Source: Hirudinaria manillensis
Taxonomy: Eukaryota > Annelida > Clitellata > Hirudinida > Hirudinidae
Direction: 5' to 3'
Assembly (NCBI GenBank): GCA_034509925.1
Contig: CM067526.1
Location: 7,950,244 to 8,014,243 of the forward strand
Length of the DNA: 64,000 nucleotides
Numbering within the stretch: the first letter of the stretch is position 1; each line of letters starts with the position of its first letter. The translations under genes were made by a program, and so were the position numbers. Below the pieces are notes generated by a model. The model was given only the letters and a program-made list of their open reading frames with translations. It did not search any database and had not been told where the DNA came from. Positions 23,903 through 37,339 of the stretch are shown one piece after another.

Positions 23903-26900
23903 TTTTCCACTGGATCGACGAAGAAAACCTCAGAAGGTCGTTGGAAACCTAGAGGGTAGAATTGATCAGATCTTATCAGACATGCATCGACTGACGGTCT
24001 GCAAAGATGACCACACTTTTGATGAGAGAACTGAAAGGCTGTTTAGAGACGTTCGCAAGCAGTTGGACGAAGATTTAAGCAATTTCGGATTCAGCAGTAA
24101 AGGAAAAAAGATTTTATCACTTGCCGATGATGATACCGATGATGATGACGATCTCGGAGTAGGAAAACTTCTATCGTCTCGAACCAGGTGATAGAAATCG
24201 CAACTATTCTATCAATTTAATACCAAATCTACCTTTGTTAGCATTTAAAGATATAGATAAAGCAATAAAAATTAAATAAACCAACAATTGAAAAAAATAG
24301 TTGATGACATGAACAAATATTATCTTGCTGAAAACAAATATTCCATTAAATTAGATTAATAATTGAATTATAACGAAAATGAATGAAAACGCAACACAAC
24401 CGATTGAGAAGACCAATTTTATGAAATTGAATTGGTCGATAGAAAGTAAAGAGAAATGCATCTTTAAAAATGCGCATTTATTTTATAACATTTTGATATT
24501 TTGAATATAATGATTTAATATTAAATGCGCGTCATTTGTATAGCGCAAATATTACGCACAGGGAACCAAAGTATATTTACGAACACGTCATCTTACGATT
24601 CCTGGCACCAGCAAGCAGCAGCCTAAATGGATAAATTATGAATAACGTTATGAGTAATAATATGAATGTTGTAAATTTAAATTTAACTTCAATAGTAATT
24701 TATATAATTTTAAAGCAAATTTTACCCTCGTACAGATCGATAATTTGTTGAAATTCCAAATATTCGAACGTCCGATTAAACGCCTGACGAGCAGATTTGA
24801 TTAAATTATGCGAATTAATCTGGAATTACTTAAAATCTTTTTTAATTTAAAAATGCGCTATAAACATTTTGTTCCGCACAAGGATAATTCTTCTCCGTTA
24901 ATCGTTAAGCCTTTTCGAATCCCTCTGATTAACTGGATTAGTAATAAAAAATAAAATAATAATAAAAGTAATTTGAACGAGATATCAAAATAAATATCGA
25001 TTAATTATAAAACTCACAGAAGCCTACTGGATCCAAGAGGCAAGTCATCTCTAAGTTCTCTTCTGGACTCGAGTTTGACTGATAAATTGTTGAGAAACAA
25101 ACCTTCAAACACGAAAACGACGACAACATTTTTGACTTCGGATTCTTCTGTCGGAGACTTCAGCTCAAAGTTCATTGAATTTCATTTGAATATTTATGGA
25201 AAATACATATTATATTATATTATAAATAATATTCGTGCATTATTCAACCTATTATGGGATAGGTGTACCATATGTACGATACCTCCAATGTAAAAACTCC
25301 AACATAGTTGAGGATATACACGAAAGACCATTAACGTTGCAAGTAGAAATGCAACCCATTCTTCCAATTTGCACTTCAATTTCAACTCAAATCAAGATGG
25401 AGAGGGTTACAAGTGCAAGAATATAATTAAATTTTTAAATCAAGAAATAACAATTGCTTCTCAAAGAAATTTAACCTAATAAGAAGCTTATTGCATCGAT
25501 CCTTTATATGATCGATAGGATTATAATTAATTTATATACTATTAATATATTTTAATTTAATTATACTAATTACCCAATTATACAAGTTAAAATAATTAAT
25601 TTACTGAAATGATTGCACATTAATAAATGATTAATTATTGAAACTAATTAATGAAACCTAATTAACACTTTGCAGCGAACCCGATCCTGCCGGTCGTCCA
25701 TTTTGTGTGAGTTTTGATCTGAACGGATTCAATGCCGAAGATATTTCAGTGACCTGCGAAGATGGAGTTATGAGTGTTTCTGCCAGACAGGAAAACAGCG
25801 TTGGAGGAGCCACTTCCGTGAAGGAATTCAGTAGAAAGGTTAGGTGTACGTGGAGATGTACTTGTATTGGATACTTGTATTGCGTACTCGCATTGTAGAA
25901 TTGTGCATCGGGTATTGCATCGGGTATTCAGTTGTACTTTTGATTTACTATCTTCTATTATCCGTGAGCGTCAATAATTCGGTGAAATGTTAATATACTT
26001 ATGAGAAGCAAATACGCTAAAATAACATGTAAATATTCGAATACCTCTCCTAGTTTTGAATATATATTTTTTTTATTTTAAACGAGAATTACTTTATAAA
26101 TTTTTATTTAATAATTAATTGGGTTAACATTTTAAAAGTTTAGTTTCAACAAAGTCGAATATTTATGCTTGTAAATGTACAAGAGCAATTGAACACTGAA
26201 ATTGTCTTAAAGAATAATAATTTAAGAACTAAAGAACTGATAAACGTATCCTGTTAACAATCGGATGATTCAATGTGAAATTCTTTCGTTGAAAAGTGAT
26301 ATTATGCGAGATATTTTATCGCTCTATCGTGGATTTAATGTCTTAGACTCTCAAAAACAATTCCTTGTAAAAGTTGCTCACCAGATATATTAAATATACC
26401 AAATAATATTTGTTTTGTGTACTTTATTATAATTGTTTAAAATTGGTATTTGTTTACTTTATTATAAGTTTTTAATAATCGTTGATCATCGATACGCGAA
26501 TAAAATATAATTTATCACGATCTAATATAAATATTATTTGTCGAGATAATTATAAGGGATAATCTCCGAAAAATCATTCATAATTAAAAATGTACTTTTA
26601 AAAATCTTATAAATTCGCAATTTCACTTCTGGTTGATTCTTTGTTTGTACATGGAGATGTACTTGTATCGTAGAATTGTATTGTGTACTCGCATCGGGTA
26701 TTCAATTGTACTAATAATTATCAATAATATTTCAACTTACAATAATAACAAATATTTATTAATTATTACAATTTCTAATTAACTACTAATAATAATATTA
26801 TTAGTTAATAACGGTTATTTTGCTTCTAAAGATCACCAAAAACACTTCAGTTGATTTACAATTTCTTAGCAATTACATGGCAATTGATCATTCGAACAAA

Positions 26901-28135
26901 TCGCTTCGAAATACTTCTTTCGGCTACCAACTTTGGATCTTCTGATTCCTGGAATCAATGCTCAAATAATAACCAGTAAATAAAAAAATCAGTAAATAAA
27001 AATCAACAAACATAAGAAAATAAATAATAATAATATATAATAATATATAATCTGACGAGTTTCGAGGCTTATAGATATTGTACTTATGTTATGCGAATTA
27101 TAAAAAGTGGTTTTCATCTGGTTTGATTTGATTCTCTAATGTTAATTTGTACAATTTTATTTTATGTACAAGCATTAAACGGTCTTCAAAGGAGTCTTTC
27201 AAATGTTTTCCTTTTTATCTGATTTCCAATCTATTCCAACTTTAATCTTTGTTTTAATCTTTAAACAATTATCTGAAATCTTAGAAGTTAATGTCGGATG
27301 TTTTCGCAAGGCTTCACTTTCATCTTCAATTGATAATCGTTAATTTGGATGAGTATTTATTTCATAATATGTTTATTTTGTAATTTATTTTACAAAAGAA
27401 GTCTTCATAGAATTCGAATCAATTATTTGCAAATTGAATTAATTTTTACTTATTTATTAATAATGACAAATGATGAATAATTACATAAATAGGTTAAAAT
27501 TCCGAAGAACGTGGAACCAGAGCAGTTGATTTCAACATTCACAAACGATGGAATCCTAACCGTCGAAGCACCTCCTGATCGCAAGTTGCTCCTGGAAACC
27601 GAGAAGAATCAGGCAAACGTGCAGACGGCGCCGCTGGAAAAGAAATCCAGCAATGGAGAAGAGGGCGTTCCAGTTGGATTTCAGTGCAGCTCGGACACGT
27701 CTGCTTCTGGATCGACACCTCTCGACACTCCGGTCTTTTCCTCGGATGCCAGCGGCAAAAGAAAGATGGTACTGGTTCTCGAGGTAAACGATTTCAAACG
27801 TCTTTTCCAAATTTTAATCGCTGAACTTTATTCAATAAAAATAATAAAAATAATAGCCAAGAAGTTCTCATTCGAATTCATGACTCGTTTCGCAGGTGGG
27901 TCCGCAATACGAACCCAACGATGTGGTCGTTCGCCTCGAAGGCAAAAAGCTTATCGTAGAAGCAACTCACGAAGAAAAGGCATCCGGAAAGTCCTCTAAA
28001 ATTTCCATGCAACGGGACTTTGACTTGGCCGAAGACATTGACGCCGGTACCGTTGAAGCACTTCTGAAGGGCCAAAAGCTGACCATAACGGCATTGGTGG
28101 AAAAGCAGGGGAGGTGCAAAATCATTGCTTCGTAA
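23903..28135 (+). CDS. Small heat-shock protein with two alpha-crystallin domains
   Basis: ATP-independent holdase chaperone family. Exons: 23903-24187 (after CCGCAG; ATG candidate at 23982), 25020 to an uncertain donor, 25676-25838, 27493-27783 and 27896-28135 (TAA stop). The N-terminal part has an acidic run DDDTDDDDD. The first alpha-crystallin domain runs from PFCVSFDLNGFNAEDISV through KVKIPKNVEPEQL to the classic ending ISTFTNDGILTVEAPP. After a Ser/Thr-rich linker, a second, more divergent domain begins at KRKMVLVLEVGPQYEPND and ends EALLKGQKLTITALVE. Two domains in one chain resemble flatworm proteins such as schistosome p40. The second domain keeps an IDAGTVEALLKGQKLTI strand pair but has no C-terminal IXI motif. 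The end of exon 2 is unresolved: in-frame phase-2 donors exist near 25263 and 25289. Confidence 0.88.
25845..26715 (+). repeat. Duplicated sequence block within an sHSP intron
   Basis: A block at 25846-25940 and another at 26645-26716 share GGAGATGTACTTGTAT, GTAGAATTGT, GTACTCGCAT and CGGGTATTCA in the same order, with internal small repeats of GTATTG and ATCGGGTATT. The second copy lacks part of the first. They look like diverged copies of one short dispersed or duplicated element. Confidence 0.6.
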
Positions 28136-28231
28136 ATTTATTTCTCAGAATACGATCAAGTTATCCCTTCTTTTGGTTTTGGAAAGTCAACAATTCTCAC
28201 CTTAATTCAGATAATGTCTTATTTGTGTCTT

Positions 28232-28237
28232 AATAAA
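28232..28237 (+). terminator. Polyadenylation signal of the sHSP gene
   Basis: AATAAA about 100 bases after the sHSP stop codon on the plus strand. Confidence 0.65.
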
Positions 28238-28440
28238 TCTTCGTTGAATTAAGTTTATTTCCTGTTATAAATTCATATTAACGGACTTCGGAGTTAAGAA
28301 TTTATGAAAGCGATGGTTAGTTTGGACCTCTGTTAAATGCACTTTCAAAGTAATAAGACAAAAAATTGTACCACAAACAAAATTGAGGAAATAACGTAAC
28401 CCAAAAGATCAATGAAAATTGTTGTGTTGGTTAAATTTTG

Positions 28441-31359
28441 TTAACTTCTTTCAAAAACTCTCAGACGAATCCCATTGGCAGATCTTAAAGTGGCTTCCAT
28501 ACTTTCAATAGGCCTGTGATTTTCAGTAACAGCGAACTTAAACCTGAAAAATGAATTTAAAAACATTTAATAATACTTTTTATTTGGATCCAATCTCTAA
28601 TTATCTTCTTCAAATTCCATTATTGAATGTTATTAAAAAGTCATTTAAAAAAAAAAGCTCTTCCAATTTTTAACCTTTTCAAGGCTCTTGCGAGAACAAT
28701 TTTTAGTTCTTCCATAGCAAATGCCTGTCCGATGCAATTCCTGAAGAAAAAAAAAATTTATTATAACGATAGCATTTAAAAACTATATAATTCCTAATTT
28801 AACCATTTGTTCGAAGTGTCTAGTATTGGTAAGAAGCAAGAAGGATATATTTGAGAAAACATGATGTCATAAATGGTAAAGAAACTGTCATCGATTAAGA
28901 AATAACGAAATCTATAAAACGCCCAAAAGGTTGGCCAAATAACCTTATGTTATCCTTATAAACCACTAAGAACTGATACAAAACTGAGAGTCAAATTCTT
29001 TTAAAGACTTTGATTTATAATTATTGGTATTGTTGGAATAAAGGTTTAATCAAGCGTTTATTAGTCAGTTTAGCCAACATTTACATTATACCTTGGACCT
29101 GCAGAAAATGGGACATATGCGAACGAGTCCATATATTGACTTCTTTCTTTCGAGAATCGTTCGGGATCAAATTTCTAAGTGATGAGTACAAAAATTTAAG
29201 ACGGATTATTTAAACAGTATGAACATCTTTCTAAGACTTAATTTGTTATTATAATTACGGATCTAACCTCAGGATTTTCCCATACTTCAGGGTTATGATG
29301 GAGATTGTATAAATGAATCATAAATGGTGTCCCAGCAGGAACTAACTTCCCTTCGATTATTACATCTTCATCGAGTGCTCTTTCAATAATAGGAACTCCA
29401 AAAAGTCTCATAGATTCCTTTAAGCACTTAGTAAGATAAGGCAATTCTTGAACATCGTTCCTTATAAAGTAAAATAGACAGATGCACAGGTAACTGAAAT
29501 AGTTTAAAATCGGGAATTACAAACCAAGTCACATAGTCATCTGAACGTCCCTTCATCAGATCATCTATTTCTCTGTGACACAACTCCTGATGAACTGGAT
29601 TTAGTGCCAAAGCATGGAGGCACCACGACGTAGCACTCGCTGTAGTTTCGTATCCTGTGCAAATATTTTTTAGAGAAACCTCTTAGAAAGCTTGGAAGAC
29701 CATTTGATGAAATCCTAGAGATTCTAAAAATTAGTAGGACCTGCGCCTATAAAATTTTTCAGTTCATCTCTTATTTCCTCGTCTGTCAGACCAACTCCGT
29801 CTTCATCTTTAGATCTCAAAAGAATGTCCAAGAAATCGTGATGGATACCTGCTTTTTCGGGATTTTCCTATCGAGATTTCCAAATATCTTAGAATTACTT
29901 ACTATTCAACCTCTAAATAATTCCAATATATAACCTGCAGCAACTTTCTCCTTTCTTTGATTATCCTGTTTGTGAAGTTATCGACCGTATCGCAATGTTT
30001 GCTAAAAGCTCTTCCGTCAGATGTCCTCCAGTATATGAAGTCAAAATGAGCCCATGGCTGGCTGACAAAGCATGTATTATTTAAATTAAAGCATATACTG
30101 AAAATCTGCTGCCTTCGTGAATAATATGTATTAAGCAAAACAATTGTCACTTTAAAATTACAATTGACGCTTCATCCACAATCTCGTTATTTCTTCAACA
30201 GCTTGAATATAAAAATGCACTTTTCTGGAAATATAAGAAGTTCAACTTTAACCATTAAAATTCAAGCAAATGTTTTTTTAATTTTTTACCCTAGAGTTTG
30301 GACTCCGCCATCATAGGAAAGCGCACATCTCAAGATCACGTCAAATGTCAGATTTGCTGCTGTTCTGCGCATCTCAAATGACTCTTGAGTCTTTGCAAAG
30401 TTTAAGAGTTTTTCCTAAAAATAACCAATCCAAAATATCATGCGTTAATTTCTCTTATAAATACGAAAAATATTACGAATATCACCATAAAAATATCGCT
30501 GGCTTCATTGTCAACTTTGATGTACTGCTTGAGTGCTTCAAAATGAAATGTCGGCGTTGATAATCTTCTGTTCCTCAACCACTTGTTACCACTTGATAAA
30601 ACCAAGCCATCACCCAACCATCGTCTGGCATAACTATACATTCCATTCAAAACAGTTTTCTCACCTGTTAGAAAATATAAATCACAAGGTAAATGCTTTT
30701 AATTTCGCCATCAATGCTTATCGGTGTAATGTAAAATGTTGGAATATCTCTAAATGTATTGATAATGGACCAGGCCTACAGCGGTTTCGAGTGTACCTCA
30801 TAAGCGAGGAAGTCATAAAATTACGGCTTCATGTTTTGGGTCCTTCTAGGACAAACCTCAGAACGCAATCGTAAATGCACAAGTTAGAGATGAAAGTTAA
30901 AGGGTTTATAATCAAATTTTCATATTGTTTTAATTATTATACAAATTATTATAATTTATACTTACCCATTCTTTTCAGAACAATTTTGACTGTGTCAGGA
31001 TGGTAAACAAGAACATAAGGTCTGAGAAAGTTGAGATAAACTCCACATGCTTTCGGATATTTGTTCATCAATTCAAGAAAATATGATAAACCTTCCTCTC
31101 CTTGTCCTTTTATCTGATTTTATCAAATTTATTAATTTACATAATTACATTTTTTATCGCGAAGAGATATAATATTTTGAGATTCTCTTACCTTGTCACT
31201 ATGTCCGCTGAACCAATGTTTCCGATCCATAGGAAATTGGTTGACAATTTGCCAAATCCTTCGTATTTTCAGCAACAACTTGATGAACAGATAGATTTTA
31301 TAAACTATCCAAGAAACAAAAATGATCAAAGAATATCGAATGAACGAAGCAAGTGGCAT
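28441..31359 (-). CDS. Cytochrome P450, CYP4-clan-like (tandem copy A)
   Basis: Heme-thiolate monooxygenase anchored in the ER membrane. ATG at 31359; the N terminus is hydrophobic ([17 protein letters not shown]). Exons in order, approximate: 31190-31359, 30967-31090, 30485-30660, 30290-30410, 30170-30230, 29935-30060, 29745-29875, 29520-29655, 29265-29455, 29090-29175, 28660-28740 and 28441-28540, with TAA at 28441-28443. Diagnostic sites: C-helix WLRNRR followed by TPTFHFEAL (a CYP4 hallmark); [21 protein letters not shown]-helix GAGYETTAS split across a junction; K-helix ESMR; KFDPERF; heme loop [13 protein letters not shown] with the Cys ligand. The frame is intact wherever I checked. 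The neighbouring copy B has the same exon layout, so the pair arose by tandem duplication. Substrate unknown; CYP4 members often hydroxylate fatty acids. Confidence 0.93.
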
Positions 31360-32532
31360 CTTTGAAAGATTTAAGGACAAACACAAAATTATTTAAATTG
31401 CAAGGTAGCGGTTTCTGGCTACTTATATATTCGAGAACAATGAGATGAACTTTGAATTCCAATTTCAAAACCGATATCGTTTTCTAAAAAATATTTACTT
31501 TAGGAACTTGTTTAATGTGATCTTGATTTGTTTCGTTAATAAAAAAAAGTAAGTCTGCATGTTTTCTGCTTAATTTTGTGTGTCCCATCTTATTCTACTG
31601 ATAAACAACTGCGATTATTTGGACAAAAATTACTGAGCGGGTGTCCAATAATTCGATTTTTGTCAGACCATGGAAATTCGTCGTAAATGATGCAACAATT
31701 TTGGCCATCATCTGATATCAAGTAATGTAATTTATCTTTTAAACCATTTATTCAACATATCATTGTCTCTCAAGAATATACATACAACAGTTTCGCAAAT
31801 CAGTTTCAAAAAATTTACCTTCCGGTATTAGAATTAAAAAGCGTAGCATTTCAAAGGAAATAAATTGTAATAAAAAAATATGAATAAGAAATATTTTAAA
31901 GATAAATAGAATCACAAATGTGCATAGTTAGAATTGTTTGCTGTTGAATTTTAGCAAACTCAACTTTCATTTGGATATAGCACTGAGAAGCCATACCCCA
32001 GAAATTCTGGTCCAAAAAATACTCCTCTTTCCTGAACAAGCACAACCCTATGTTATTTATGGAAAGAATCTGATATTTCCGGTTTCCGTTCATGTAAGCG
32101 CCACAAGTAAGGATTTTCACTTGTCAAATTCTTTAATTAAATTAATATTAAATTAATATTTGGAAAATATTGCATTGATAACAATATTATCACGCAGACG
32201 TATATATAAACTTTGCTTAGTTTATTAAAATCCCTAAAAGCCCTAAATGTTTGATAGCCATCTTGTGGTCACTCGATTCAGAGATGCCCATCATCAAATA
32301 ACATAAAGATTTGAAATTCCACATTTGAAATGCTCAGCTAAATATTGAGCCTGTTAAAACCATAATGACATTGTTTTCAAAACACAAAGTCAACATTAGA
32401 CAAATTGATTTCATACTGAATTGAGTATTGAGTTGTAGCAATTTGTTTTTAATATTATCATAGGAATGAATTCATTGCAACATAACATTTGTAATCATCA
32501 TGTCAACATTGAATGGAGTTTTAATCAGTCTA
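31360..32532. other. Spacer between the two P450 genes
   Basis: AT-rich; holds the 5' flank of copy A and the 3' UTR of copy B. No other gene seen. Confidence 0.6.
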
Positions 32533-35500
32533 CTACTCCCTCTCAGCAACTTTCAAGAGTATTCCATTAGTCGATTTCAGTGTGATCGCCATGGTTTTGC
32601 AAGGGATATGATTTTCTTTGACAGCAAATGTAAACCTGAAAATAATTTCAGTTTTTTCATACATGTTCCTAAACTATGCTTTTTCAAACGATAGAAGGAA
32701 AAGGTTATAGAAGTTTAGGCCCAAATCATGCAACGTCCACTTTACCTTTTGAGGGTACGGGCAAGAACTAGTCTAAGTTCGAGCATCCCAAAAGCCTTTC
32801 CAATACAATTTCTGAAAAATGATAATTAATTGAACCGCAAGTTCCAAGCATAATTCAATCAGAAAGATTTTGGCAACCTCGGGCCTATAGCGAAAGGGAT
32901 AAATGCATAGGGATCCAATTTTTGTTTGCGATTTTCTAGTGAAAATCTTGCCGGGTCGAATTTCTAGAAAGAAGTCACATTCAGAAACTGGATTTCTATT
33001 GAAGAGTTTGAAAATTATTTCATTCCGACCGAAGGATTTTCCCAAACGTCAGGGTTACGGTGAAGATTAAACAAGTTGATCATCACTGCACATCCTGCAG
33101 GAACCACTTTTCCATTAATAACAACGTCTCTTTCCATCTCCCTTTCAATTTCAGGAACGCCGTACAATCTCAGAGATTCGTTCAAGCAGGAAGTGATATA
33201 GGGAAGTTCTTGCAATTCATTCCTTCAAAATGTTTATTTCAATATAATATGTCCTTCCGTACCATTAACTTAGACTCTGAATTACTTTGATTTTACAAAA
33301 AATATTACAATGTAAATGTCAAATGTGGTTGATAGTGCATACAAATTCCATAGATAAATTCAGCGGTGCTTTTTGTTTTCGCATGTCACAGTTTTTGAAC
33401 TGTGTTTCGTACTGTTTTTTATGCTGGAAAAGTCCTATTTAAAATTGATAACTGTTGTAAACAGAAACAGAACCATGCTAACAAGCAAACATCTGTACCG
33501 CAATTCTTATTAAATAAATTCTTACAATATTGAATAACAAATAAAAATTATTAAAAGAACAAAAACCAGTGTAAGAGGTCGTCTTGGCGCCCTTTTAGCA
33601 AATTATCAACTTCTTTTTGACAGATTCTTTGATGTTCTGGATTTGATGCTAGTGAATACAAAGACCAAGATAATGCGGAGTGAGTTGTTTCAACACCTTA
33701 AAATAAATTAATAAAATTTATTCATAAATTACTTAATATTCAATTATTGAATATCAAAATGAACTTAAACCAAATTTGCAAACCGCCAGCTATTAAAGTA
33801 TTTATTTCATCTCGTATTTCGTCATCTGTTAATCCAATTCCATCTTCATCTTTGGATCTTAGCAAAATGTCCAGGAAATCATGGAACTTTTTTGCTTCTT
33901 CGGGATGTTCCTTCAACGAGAAATAAATTTATTTTGCAGCATTTAGCAATGTACACTGTGTAATATACGATGCATTTCTCTTACTTTTATTAACTTCCTT
34001 CTCTCTCGAATAAGTTTATTCGAGAAGTCGTGTATATCGTCGCAATATTTTCTGAAATTCTTTCCGTCACTAGTTCTCCAATAAATCAAATCAAAGTGCT
34101 TCCATGGCTCACTTTATGATTTAAGATTGTTTAATTATTAAATCAGATTAAGTTCCTAATTGCAATATTTATGTTGTAAATATTAAAAATGCAGATTGAA
34201 GATGATTAGAATGGCCCTTCTATATAAAGCCCGTCAAAGGCGGACATTATTGAGTTTTATTAGTAGCAAATGAAAATCATTAAAAGGTACTCACAACTGA
34301 CGTTTCATCCATAAAATGGTAACTTCGTTTAAGGCTCTTAAGTAAACATTTTCTTCTCTAAAAATATCAAAGGTTGTTAAATTAGCCAAACACTTTGTTT
34401 TCTATGATATTAAAGATTACTATTTTATTATGTTAGTATTATAAATAGCAGTTTATTACCCTTTCTTTTGTACATCGCTTTTGTAAGAAAAGGCACATCG
34501 CAAAATAACGTCAAACACCAACAATGCAGTTACTTCAACAACGTTAAAATGTGTCTTGCGCTCGGCAAGTTCTGAGAGCTTGCACTGAAAGTAAATCAAC
34601 GTCACGAGATTATGTTTAATTAATTAATTAGTTTATTTATTTACCAAGAAAATGTCAGTCGCCTCGTTGAATACTTTGATATATTGTTTGAGAGTTTCGA
34701 CATGAAAAAGATTCTCCAACAATTTTCTGCTTCTTAGCCACTTATTGCCATGTGACAGAAACAGACCACCACCCAGCCATTTCTCGCCGTACATATACAT
34801 CCCCAAGAGCATCGGTTTCATTTCTGAAATTGAAACATTTTCAAATCTCGATTAACAATTTTTACATTCAAATTGATACTTAAAATGATTGGATTCTAAT
34901 CCCATGAATGCTTAATAGTAGTTTGAGTTCTTAGGTTTCAGAGGAATTGCATATATTTGATCCGGAACCAACTTTGGTTGATTTGATAAAAATACGAATT
35001 CAATTGATAAATGATGGTGGACATATGCATATGTAATATTCCACATATAGCCGGTATATAACCAGATAAATAATCCTGTCATTGGGATGCTATTTTGCGA
35101 TATTTTTGCATTTAGCATGTTTTCTATTAAATTGATATTAATAACATTATATTTTTCTATTAAAAGAAATGAAAAGCATTTATTTTCAATTGCAACTCAC
35201 CTACTCCTTTTAAAGCGGCTTTAACCGTTTCAGGATGATGGACAACAACATAGGGTCTCCAAAAGTTGAACAAGTACAAACCACATGCCTTGGGTATTTC
35301 TTTAACAGTTGCAAAAAATAAGAAAGGCCTTCTTCTCCCTGGCCTAATAACTATAATAATATTAATTTGAAATTAATACATTAATATTATGTAATATTAA
35401 GGTTATTCTATTATTAATTTATTATTAACGATTAATGATTAAGACGGGACCTTATGGATGTGTCCTTTTAACCAATGCTTCTCATCCATTGGAAATTGGT

Positions 35501-35618
35501 TGACAGCTTTTCCAATTTTTTTTAATTTAAAGAGAATGCCGATGAAGGATACAGCACGATAAATTATCCAAAACAGGAAAAAAAGTGAAATGTACTTGGC
35601 CAACGTTATCAGTAGCAT
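32533..35618 (-). CDS. Cytochrome P450, CYP4-clan-like (tandem copy B), with frameshift
   Basis: ATG at 35618; hydrophobic anchor LFFLFWIIYRAV. Exons parallel copy A: 35460-35618, 35212-35350, 34640-34825, 34470-34585, 34300-34360, 33985-34115, 33785-33910, 33570-33700, 33035-33225, 32875-32968, 32755-32812 and 32533-32636 (TAG at 32533-32535). Diagnostic sites remain: LIAGGVETTHS I-helix, ESLR, KFDPARF and heme loop FAIGPRNCIGKAF. Two signs of decay: (1) in exon 35212-35350 one A is missing beside 35290, where copy A reads CCG AAA GCA and B reads CCA-AGGCA, so the frame shifts from YFLQLLKKYP to continue as KACGLYLFNFWRPYVVV; (2) the CYP4 TPxFHF element of the C-helix region is replaced (RKLLENLFHVETL). 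The donor after VWENPS (GTCGGA) is weak. It may be a young pseudogene, or the deletion could be a sequencing error. Confidence 0.88.
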
Positions 35619-36615
35619 TGATAAGATTCTTCAGAAATTCCTGTAAAAATTTTAAATCCTGAATTTTTTGTATTAACTCCGAATATATTAAGAATTCTAC
35701 GTAATCGTTTCTTTTTATTACTAATGATATTAACCAGCGAATATAAAATAAATAGCTATTGTGCTACCGTTTGAATTATATACAGACTTAGTACTTTAAA
35801 AATTGGTGAACTTTGTCCACATATGCCTTGCTCCTATTTACTATAACGTTTTCTTCAAAACAATAAGCATTTACAATTGGAGCAGGCAATTTGTAATAAT
35901 TTTGTAAAAGGTTACATGGATAACAATAATGAAAATAATAATAATAAACTTTAGAAAGACCGCTCATGTGAGGTGCGATACAAAATGGGATTTAAAAAAG
36001 TGTTATTAATAATTCAATCAATAATTTTAGTCTTAAAATATTATCTTCGATTCTTTATTCGTTGTTTCATTTTATTCGTTATATTTAGGGAATAATTTCC
36101 ACGGTAATTTCTGGCATAATTTGGTCATTGTTTTCAAAATTTATTTGTAACTCACCTATATTATGAAATTAATTAAATTATTTACTACCATCAAACATGT
36201 CTAGCAACGCGCAGGGCCAAATAAAAATATGTTATCTTTGATTTTTTTTAAGAATCAAATCTTTTCAGACTTTGGAACTCGTCTTGGAAGTAGGAAATGA
36301 TTAATGTTTTTTTTTTGAGTTCAGCCTGGTTGCTGTACTGTGAGTTTGTAATCAAGTGGAAAAACATTATTTTAACTGATAACCTTGTTAAAATGGTTAC
36401 TCAAGTAAAGTTAATACATTTTATTTTTTAAGAATGTAATATTCAATACAAATTTTTCAGATTTTCAAGACCGGTTCCCACTAGACTGTTCTGCTTATTT
36501 TGAAAAACTTAAATCAAATCATTCATTTTTTTATTCTTTAACTCATAATTATCTGATAATGATGACTTCAAGAGGCACGATCTTATTAAAGTTGGTCCTT
36601 ACTTTCTTGGAGTTA
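35619..36615. other. Intergenic between P450 copy B and the transposon remnant
   Basis: AT-rich with no ORF of note; includes the 5' flank of the P450 copy B gene. Confidence 0.6.
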
Positions 36616-37339
36616 CAGTCAAATCTCGCTACTAAACCACTACGCACTATGCCACCCTCGCTATTATGCCACTTTTGCTCGGTCCCGACAAAATTCAATA
36701 CAAAATAAATTTACTATGCCACCCCCTACTCTCGCTGCTATGCCACCAGGGTCCTGACAATGTTTATCTAACCCATGAAGTTAAGGACATATTTTCAGTC
36801 GGGGGAAGTAATTAAGAGACATTACCTTTTTTTTTAAGATTTGATTTTTATTACTTTCCCAGGACTTGATAGTGAGGGATGATTAAGGGAAGTGATGGAA
36901 CATTTCATGGAATTTGATTGGGATGATAGGCAAAGTTGACTGGGAGTGTAAATAGGAATGAGAGTGAATGTCGAGATTTTATGTGAGAAATGCGAGTTGG
37001 AATGAAGATTAGCAAATGTCAGCTCAGAAACGCAAGCGAACGGTTAGCTGGACAATCTCAAGAAGCGCCACGACATCAGGTTCAAAACAATGCAGGGTGA
37101 AGCTGAAGCGGTGGTCGCAAGTCTGGTGTGATGCAAGCGTGCGATCGGCTAAACAACGAGATCTGCCGAAAGGAGATGCGATTGACAACGATTATGAGAG
37201 CTTTAGACTGAGCTGATGGGTAACTTGAGAAAATAAAGCTGTTTTTATTTGATAAAACAAGGCCATTTTTTTACAAACCCTCTCTACTACGCCACTTTTG
37301 CTCGGTACCGACGGGTGGCATAGTAACGAGACTTGACTG
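36616..37339 (+). mobile_element. Decayed pogo/Tigger-like (Tc1-mariner superfamily) DNA transposon, about 0.72 kb
   Basis: Terminal inverted repeats: CAGTCAAATCTCGCTAC at 36616-36632 and GTAACGAGACTTGACTG at 37323-37339, matching at 15 of 17 positions. The 5' flank is TA as expected for this superfamily; the 3' flank is TC, so one target-site copy has decayed. Subterminal direct repeats CCACTTTTGCTCGGT occur at both ends. Inside, one plus-strand frame reads LDNLKKRHDIRFKTMQGEAEA at about 37048-37110, resembling the Tc5/CENP-B-type DNA-binding domain. The preceding codon is TAG where Trp is usual, and a TGA follows. No DDE catalytic domain is present, so it is non-autonomous. Confidence 0.75.
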
